Source: Syngnathus acus
Lineage: Eukaryota; Chordata; Actinopteri; Syngnathiformes; Syngnathidae
Assembly: GCF_901709675.1 (NCBI RefSeq)
Contig: NC_051106.1
Location: 8,194,001 to 8,258,000 of the forward strand
Length of the DNA stretch: 64,000 nt
Direction: 5' to 3'
A program made the translations under genes and the position numbers. Positions 53,601-64,000 of this stretch are shown piece by piece (the stretch's first letter is position 1; each line of letters starts with the position of its first letter). The notes beneath the pieces are model-generated. The model saw nothing but the letters and a program-made list of their open reading frames with translations, was not told the DNA's origin and searched no databases.

Positions 53601-54971
53601 GACACGTCTTCCACAAAAACGATGTTTTTTTTATTTTTGTTTTTTTTTACAATGCATACGAGTCCTGCTTGGTTTATTCATGAAATGGCTTATAACAAAA
53701 GCACATTTCACTCGAAGCGACGTTACATAACTTTTATTTTTTTAAAGTAATATTTTAAAAATATTGTATTTTTCCCATTCTATCTCGAGTAAATGTAAAT
53801 AATAACATCTGTTATGCAAAGCGCTTTTTACGACGACAGCTGTTGTGAAAGCGCGATATAAATAAAGATGTATTAACAATCTATATTGTTCCTTTGAAAA
53901 TCATTACATTACACTATACGTGAAACACATTGTATTAAACAAAAACTTTTTAAAATACAAGAACATTGAAAAAAAAAAGAAGAGATTTCAATTAAAATTT
54001 ATAGTGCAATACATTAAAGAATTCCAACTCAATTTATAGACTTTAGTTCCAAGATTTACTCAGAACTCAACATGTATTACTTAAAATTACACATTTTCAA
54101 CAGTTATAGATATAAAACCACGCACACACGCAGTATATTTAGTAGTCATTCAGCCTGTGAGTGCTCGCACGCCCTCTCGCGGACAAATAAGGTGCTACTC
54201 CCGTACAGCTCAACATTAATTTTGACACTAAATAATGTGAAAAAATGAGTCAGGTATAACGTTTGCCTTTTAAAAATACTTTGTCTTTATTATATAAAAC
54301 CAGTCAAATTGTTTGTCAAAAACAAATGTGTTAAAAGCCACGATATGTGATTAACTGAGTAGGTGTAAATATTTGGCATGATAACATCCTGAGTGGCGTG
54401 CTGTCACGCTGCAGTTGCATGACACTTGGCAGTCAGAAGAGGAAGGGGAAAAAACGTGATTGTAGATGAACAATATACAGTATAGATATGTTTCCCCCCC
54501 AGAATGGAAGTAAAATGTGCTTTTCAGCAAACAATAAACGTTCTAAAAATCCACCTTACTTATAAAACAGTTTTTCATTTAATATAAATCACATTCTGTA
54601 GAGCTGGTGCGTTTTTGAAGTTTGACTTCATTTTAGTGATTGCATCCTTTGGCTTAAAAGTCAAGTAGATGTTCCCCAGCTGAAAAAAATAAAAGCGGCT
54701 CCAGTTCACCCATGACACTGATGTTTGCAAGTGATCCAGAAAATGGATGAATTACTTGCGAGGCTCTTAAGTGTCGGGTTTAAGTCCAGAGATCAACTAG
54801 GCACGTCTAAAATGTGAAAATCTTTGGGACATCTTTGTTGTTTCACAACAATAACCTCAGTGGATCTGTTCTAAAAATAAAAACAGTCACACGTAAAATG
54901 TTCCCCCACTCCCCCCCTTGAATTCCCAAATGAAGGCCACGACCTCGTTGCTCTCACGAGAACAGCGGCGA
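53601..54971. other. Intergenic sos2-l2hgdh, AT-rich, with l2hgdh 3' UTR
   Basis: AT-rich sequence without genes. A relic at 53815-53870 (gcaaagcgctttttacgacg, ending gcgcgatataaataaag) resembles the common fish non-LTR/SINE tail ending in tataaataaa. The l2hgdh 3' UTR occupies the part nearest 54971; a minus-strand AATAAA near 54285 is one possible end. Confidence 0.5.
53815..53870. repeat. Short relic of a retroelement-like 3' end
   Basis: Imperfect inverted segments (gcaaagcgc and gaaagcgcg) followed by atataaataaag, a motif often found at the tail of interspersed repeats in fish. Assigned by resemblance only. Confidence 0.4.
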
Positions 54972-57900
54972 TTAGAGCGCAAAACGTTTCTCCACCTCGT
55001 CGGCGACCATTTCGGCGATGGCGAGCGAGGAGGTGGCGGCGGGCGAGGGAGCATTGCGCACGTGCAGCACGCGGCTGCCCAGGTCGCCCACGCCGCCGTC
55101 AAACACAAAGTCGTCCACCAGGTTCCCGTCACGGTCCAGCGCTTGCGCTCGCACGCCAGCCGGACCCCTGAGAACATTAAAGTCCGTTTCACGCTGTTAT
55201 CATAGATATAATATTGAATAACATTTGTATTTACCTGAGCACGTCACTGCGCGACAGTTCTGGTATATACTTTTGGAGGATCTTAACCTGCGCCCCGATG
55301 AAGATGCCTCGGTACATCTCGCCCATGCCGTACGAGATGTTCCTCAGCACGAGCTTCTGAAGACCTCTGACACAGCCAAGTTAGAGTGTAACTGTCGCAC
55401 TATATCACTCACGACCGTAGCCACAGTCCCTTCATAGCCTTGTACATACTTGTGGAAATCGACACTCATGCTGACATATATTTAAACATCATCTCACGCC
55501 TTACAGTACAAGCCGTACCCTCGTATTTTCGGGATGTGTTATGAAAATCAAGCTGATTGACTTGACGTTGGTTGGTTTCCACGGGACTGACCTGAAACTG
55601 AGCGCGTCGGCCAGGTCTCTCACGTTGAAGTCGTAGATCTTGTATCCTTCCCTCTTGAAGGCCAGCACGGCGTTGGGTCCCAGCCAGATGCTGCCGTCCA
55701 TGCGCGGCGTGAAGTGGACCCCCAAGAAGGGGAAGCGAGGGTTGGGCACCTTGGGGGGGGGGGGGGAAAGCAAAGTAGCAAAAAGTCATTTTTCATTGCT
55801 ATTTCTTCCTTTCTACATTCTGATCCGTAATATGCAACGTGCTTCTATCTTCTAATGACTTACAGATGCCCTTAAACACACAGACTGATAAAACGATTCC
55901 CTGGGAAAAGTTTGGAATTCCGTTCTGACCGATGATAAAAAAAACATGTGGCCGTAAAGTGATTGCGTAACATCGGGGAGGGGAAAGGTTAGGGCTTACG
56001 GGATAAATGTTGCCTTTGACCAGGTAGTGCTTGTCCGGCTTGAGGATCAGGTAGTCTCCTCGGAAGGGGACGATGCGAGGCTCCCGGCTGCACCCGGAAA
56101 TTTGCGACAGGCGGTCCGAGTAGAGACCCCCGCAGGTCAGCACGTAGCTGCAGCCAAGCTCGTTGCCCTGAGGGAGCGCATCCGGAAGGCATTCAATAAC
56201 TTTATTTATAAACATAACGTAACGTTTGGGCCGCTCACCTTTTTATCTTTGATGATGATTGGATATTTGAGTCCTGAAAAAGACAATCAGAATGATGACA
56301 TCATCAGTTCGCGTGTTTCTACGCTGCTATTGCTTCTTACCTTCAGCGCTCCCTGCTGGGCTCTCGGCGGCCAAGGCGATGTCGCTCACTTCGAACTGTG
56401 CGACCACCTTGCCGCCGGCCTCCTCAAAGTCTTTGCCGTACTGGAGCGCTACCTGCCGCCAGTCCACGATGCCTGTGTTTGGGGAGTCCAGCGCCATGAC
56501 GCCCTGGACGGGGAGAAGGCACGTCAACGTTCAGCCAATGAACCAAAGAATAAAACAATCCAGTGAAAAACAAATGCCTGCCCTCAAACATAAAAAAAAT
56601 AAACACCCCTCTTAGGCAAAGACTCAAACTTACCCTGCAGTACGGCTCCCGCTCTTTAATACCTTTAGCGTCTATCATATTGAGTCCCGGCACCTCGTTT
56701 TTCAGGCCTCGTTCGTACAACGCTTTGAGGCGAGGGATTTCCTCCTGTTCCACGGCCACAATAAGCTGCAACCACACACACGCACAATCTTTACACTTTT
56801 AGATGTTACTGGATGTAAAATACTCGAGCGGTTACAAAAGTTGATTCGACCTTGCCGCACTTCTTGTAGGGCAGTTGTTTCTTGTCGCAGTATTCGTAGG
56901 CTAGCGCCGCCCCTCGCACGCATAGGCGAGCCTTGAGCGAGCCCGGCGTGTAGTAGATGCCGCTGTGGATCACGCCGCTGTTGTGGCCGCTCTGGTGCAC
57001 CGCTGAAAAGAAAAAAAACACACAAACAAATAAATATGTAAACTAATGAGCGCATTAATCAATAGATTGAAAGCTTTTTAAAATCTGAAAAATGATTTGT
57101 TTTATTTAAATGTTTACATTTGATTTAATGTTCTAAATTTTAATTTGATCATTTTATTCAAATTAATGACCTAATCAATGAATACCATTTTATTGATTAA
57201 ACTGAATTTCAGTGTTTATATGTATATGAATGGCTCACAGAGCTCTTTCTCCTTCTCCAGCAGGGTGAAGGTGAGGCCGGGGTGTCGCATGATGAGCTCC
57301 CGGGCGGTGGCCAGGCCCACAATGCCGGCGCCCACCACGGCCACATCACACGTACTGGAAGAGCACACGCTGATTAGTCACCGATAAATTAAGAACTATA
57401 CATTCGGAGGCCGGGCGTGTTGACAAAGCGGTTCAACGTCCTGCTGTTCGACACAACCACCACGACCTTTGAGACGGACATCATGCAACCCGATGCACAT
57501 TTGACCCTTTATTTTTATTTAAATATATTTAACAATTATAAAAAATAAAAAGTGTGAACGGACAATGAACAGTACTGTGCTGTATGTGTACAGGAAGCCC
57601 CACAATGAAGAGTCAATGGCCAAATGTTCAAAGACTGAAATAACAGCTCCAATCTTGTGAGCTCAGAGGAAAGAAAAAAAAAAAAGTCTGCAAAACTTGC
57701 TGCCTTGTTCTTCTCAAAAGCAGGCGCAAGACAAGAACAGAGTCACATCATCGACTTGAAAATAAAGTGTTTACAGTTGCCACCCCCTTTGCACGCCCCT
57801 GTCCACATTGAAATGGATCAGTTCAGTTCACTAAGTGGCTCTGAAGTGCTACACTGTTGTGATTCGTTTTTTTGTGCTTAAATTGATGTGTTTTTTAAAA

Positions 57901-58406
57901 AAATTGGGGGTCTGAATTTGTGTTTTTGCTCCTCATGCATTTAGCGTCAATTAAATCCGGTTTCGGTCCCGATTCCCAACAAATAACGGGGCGACTGTAC
58001 AGTGCTCCAGTCAGGGAGTCATTGCATAACCGTCCTGCCTTCAAACTCTGCAGACACACTCGACTAATGTGAAACACATGGACGCGCTGTTCTTTTAAAA
58101 GGGCGTTTCAAGGGAATAAAAAAATTAATAAAACAAATACAAAAAAATATATTTCTCTGTGCGTTGTGAAATTGGTTATTTGTTAGACCCGCTGTAAAAT
58201 GCCCTTGACAGTGCAAACAAGTCGATAAAAGCTGCTCATATGGAAATGCATGTCGTAAATGTGCACATATACAAAGTACAAAAGCAGAAATGTGAGTAAA
58301 TTAAGTGTTTTTCCTCTTACCTGTGCAAGTGTCTTGTGCAGGTGTCATTTAGCAACTTGGCGCTAGCAGCCTTTAAGGGGGCTCTTGTGCCCACGATCCG
58401 AAACAT
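54972..58406 (-). CDS. l2hgdh: L-2-hydroxyglutarate dehydrogenase, complete, 10 exons
   Basis: L2HGDH is a mitochondrial FAD enzyme that oxidises L-2-hydroxyglutarate to 2-oxoglutarate, a metabolite-repair reaction. Exons 5'-to-3': 58321-58406, 57239-57354, 56851-57002, 56634-56765, 56341-56503, 56239-56273, 56000-56167, 55592-55749, 55235-55366, 54972-55167; total 445 residues (human 463). The N-terminus is basic with few acidic residues, as expected of a mitochondrial targeting peptide. The FAD-binding GAGIVG motif lies at residues 37-42. Further family segments are [46 protein letters not shown] and [19 protein letters not shown] near the C-terminus. The donor at 56849-56850 (GTCGAA) is weak. 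The exon 55592-55749 acceptor follows 14 Cs. It is head-to-head with dmac2l. Confidence 0.95.
57355..58320 (-). other. First intron of l2hgdh
   Basis: AT-rich 966-bp intron; nothing recognisable. Confidence 0.6.
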
Positions 58407-58768
58407 GGCAACCTCTCGTCCGAGTATTGTATAAAAAAAATAGTAAAGGACAACGCTAAAAGTATTTCCAGGGATGGGTCCGCCTTCTCTTGTCACTTTT
58501 CGCCCTCCTCCTCTTCCCTTCGTCGATGTCAGCTAACTTCCCACATGAAACCCAAAACTCGCGTCAAGACCCACGAGAGTTCCTCCTCCACCAGACAGCC
58601 AATGGGAAGGCGCGTATTTGTGACGTTGCACGCCAGACAAAATGGCCCCGGTTGACATGTAAACAAACCCGGCAAGCTTGAAGGGTAGGTCACAGAATGT
58701 TTACATTTTTCCACTATTTGCTAGCCTGAATATGCAATATGACGTTTCAAAATGTATTTATATTGCAG
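58407..58768. promoter_or_regulatory. Shared bidirectional promoter of l2hgdh and dmac2l
   Basis: The two start codons are 362 bp apart and point away from each other. The interval contains a CCAAT box (58599-58603), a CRE-like tgacg (58621) and a YY1-like AAAATGGCC (58639-58647). A noncoding dmac2l exon appears to end at 58684 (AAGG then GTAGGT), with an 84-bp intron to the acceptor at 58768. Confidence 0.65.
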
Positions 58769-59890
58769 ATGAAGCTGCTAGTGAAGGTGCTGCAGTCTGC
58801 TATGAAGCAAAAAGAAACGAGCCGGAGACATTTCTGGGGCTGGCTCAATGCTGTTTTCAACAAGTACTTATACCGATGTTAATCCTATAAATTGTTTAAA
58901 AGGTGTCTGTGTTCATCTATAGAAGAGGCTCAAAGTATGTGAAAAGATGTATATGTTTCTAAAAGTGTCAGTAAAAAGCATCATGTGATATGTTCAAACT
59001 TGGGTGTTGTAAATTACAAACTATAAAATGGTGCACATTTATTTCAGGCAGTGAAGTGCTAGTACAAGTGTTACTTTTACCTACTGAACTTTGGTCTTGT
59101 TTTTAGGGTGGACTACGAGCGCATCAAGGCCGTGGGTCCCGATCGAGCGGCGTCCGAGTGGTTGCTGAGGTGCGGCGCCAAGGTGCGCTTCATGGGTTTG
59201 GATCGCTGGCACGGGGACTACAACGCGCTGCCCACCGGGCCTCTGGGACGCTTCAAGATCCAGGCCATCGATGCCACCGACTCCTGCATCATGTACCGAG
59301 GCTTCGACCATCTCGGTTTGAGAAAGGCTCCTACGTGTACTTTCCATGCTTAACCTTAAGTGAGGTAGAAAAGATTGACGGCGCTGCGTTTGTGCAGAGG
59401 GTTTGCAGCATGTGGAGGAGGTGAAGCTCCAAAAGTGCATTTACATCGAGGACGCATGCTTGGAGCGGCTCAGCTCATTGGAGAACCTGCAGCGCAGCCT
59501 TTTTATCATGGAGGTGGTGTCGTGCGGAAACGTCACCGACAAGGGTCTTGTCACTCTGCACAAACTCAGGCTGGTCTCTTTTTTTAAAATGTACTTTTAT
59601 ACATGTCATTTTTAGTAAAATAAGTTTTGATTTTGAAAAAAGCATTACATGCGTTGTTTTAATAACATGTTATTCTAAGTAAAGCATAATAAATTCCAGG
59701 AAGTAGTAGTTACCTGGAATTTGAGGATGGAAAATAGCTTTTAAGATGCTTTTGTTGTTTTGCCCCTTTGTGTAGTAATCTGGAGTACCTGTTCCTCAGT
59801 GACCTGCCTGGTGTCAAGGACAAACAGACCACAGTGGAACGTTTAAAGACGGCACTCCCACGCCTTGACATTCAAGTGGACTTGGACTAA
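58769..59890 (+). CDS. dmac2l: Distal membrane arm assembly component 2-like (DMAC2L, ATP synthase subunit s), complete, 4 coding exons
   Basis: DMAC2L (factor B/ATP5S) is a small leucine-rich-repeat-like mitochondrial protein linked to ATP synthase. Exons: 58769-58863, 59107-59315, 59398-59569, 59776-59890; total 196 residues. The ATG is the first codon of its exon, right after a ttgcag acceptor. Diagnostic segments are RRHFWGWLNAVFNKVDYER, AASEWLLRCGAKVRF, IDATDSCIMYRGFDHLEGL, CIYIEDACLERLS and NLEYLFLSDLPGVKDK. The last intron (59570-59775) needs a GC donor (CTCAG then GCTGGT) to stay in frame. Using the GT three bases into the intron would add four bases and give an immediate stop. A six-codon upstream ORF (58642-58662) is possible in the 5' leader. 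Confidence 0.92.
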
Positions 59891-60545
59891 AAAAACAACA
59901 AGAAAGCACTTTACAGTTCACACCAATTTATTTCTCATCAACATGGTCCTTTTAGCTTGACGCCAAAAAGACTCGTTTATGCTTTGTCGCAAACATGAAT
60001 GCCTGTACGCTTCCATGGGCCAATTTTGGGTTTACATGCTGAGATTTGTTTTGTGTTGCCAACAAATCTAAGTTATATCTCATGGTAGCACAAATGTAGG
60101 CAAACAATTTAGGGTCTCAACCACCGAGTGGTACAGCAACATTTGATCCATGAGTTATGGAATATAAAGGAGCCTTGAATTGATGCACTCAAATTTGAAC
60201 CATTTGGCATTTCCACAACCGCGGACGTCCTTAGCACCAATGTGGGGATCATGTCCACTAAATTATCAATGTTATTGTCTCTCTGCTTATTTCAATAAAT
60301 ACAATTGAGAAAGTAAAAAAAAAAAAAGTGGCATCCTACTTGACTTGGGGTGCGGAAGATTTGACCAAATCTTCCATGTCATGTATAAGCGGAGCATAGT
60401 GTCATACGACGCTCCTTGTCCTCCGTCAGCTAGCTAAGACTTGAAAAAAGTCATATGAGGAAAAGACACCGACAAATGTCAGTCACTCATCTCCAGCGCT
60501 TTGCTTCACTTCCTGAGTTTGGTTGATGCACGGGTAGACGTGTTT
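59891..60545. other. Convergent 3' UTRs of dmac2l and cdkl1
   Basis: No coding sequence. A plus-strand AATAAA at 60294-60299, followed by an A-run, fits the end of dmac2l. No clear minus-strand AATAAA for cdkl1 is seen in the interval. Confidence 0.6.
60294..60299 (+). terminator. Candidate polyadenylation signal of dmac2l
   Basis: AATAAA 404 bp after the dmac2l stop codon. Confidence 0.55.

Positions 60546-64000
<3,455 letters not shown>

Overview
The window comes from a vertebrate nuclear genome, almost certainly a teleost fish. Every gene is a spliced orthologue of a known vertebrate gene, and many introns are only 70-100 bp. CA/TG microsatellites are very frequent, and several degenerate repeats typical of ray-finned fish are present. 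The species cannot be named from the sequence; a percomorph is plausible. There are no CRISPR arrays, operons, tRNA or rRNA genes, or viral genes that I can support.

Ten protein-coding genes were read exon by exon. For all ten the summed coding length is divisible by three and the splice phases agree. In order they are: pacs2 (minus, 215-12265), srsf5 (minus, 13609-16343), plpp2 (minus, 18848-23917), odf3l2/cimap1d (minus, 24843-26110), crlf1 (minus, about 27425-34082), an arhgef33-like RhoGEF (plus, 37117-40157), sos2 (minus, 43051-52667), l2hgdh (minus, 54972-58406), dmac2l/atp5s (plus, 58769-59890) and cdkl1 (minus, 60546-63496). l2hgdh and dmac2l are head-to-head and share a short promoter. 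The arhgef33-like gene and sos2 converge, as do dmac2l and cdkl1.

The gene order mixes three human-type neighbourhoods. pacs2, srsf5 and the sos2-l2hgdh-dmac2l-cdkl1 block match human chromosome 14. plpp2, odf3l2 and crlf1 match human 19p. The RhoGEF resembles ARHGEF33, which in human lies beside SOS1 on 2p22, not beside SOS2. These genes do not form a single pathway. They cover membrane traffic (pacs2), splicing (srsf5), lipid phosphate signalling (plpp2), sperm/cilium structure (odf3l2), cytokine signalling (crlf1), Rho and Ras/Rac exchange (arhgef33-like, sos2), mitochondrial metabolism (l2hgdh, dmac2l) and a cilium-linked kinase (cdkl1).

The most useful second looks are: the SOS2-linked ARHGEF33 paralogue; two GC-AG introns, of which the one in dmac2l has a weak donor and a nearby GT that would truncate the protein; four splice acceptors whose pyrimidine tract is a 12-21 base run of C; an unresolved very short crlf1 C-terminus; and a 138-bp element with perfect 22-bp terminal inverted repeats. 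I found no undescribed multi-gene system.
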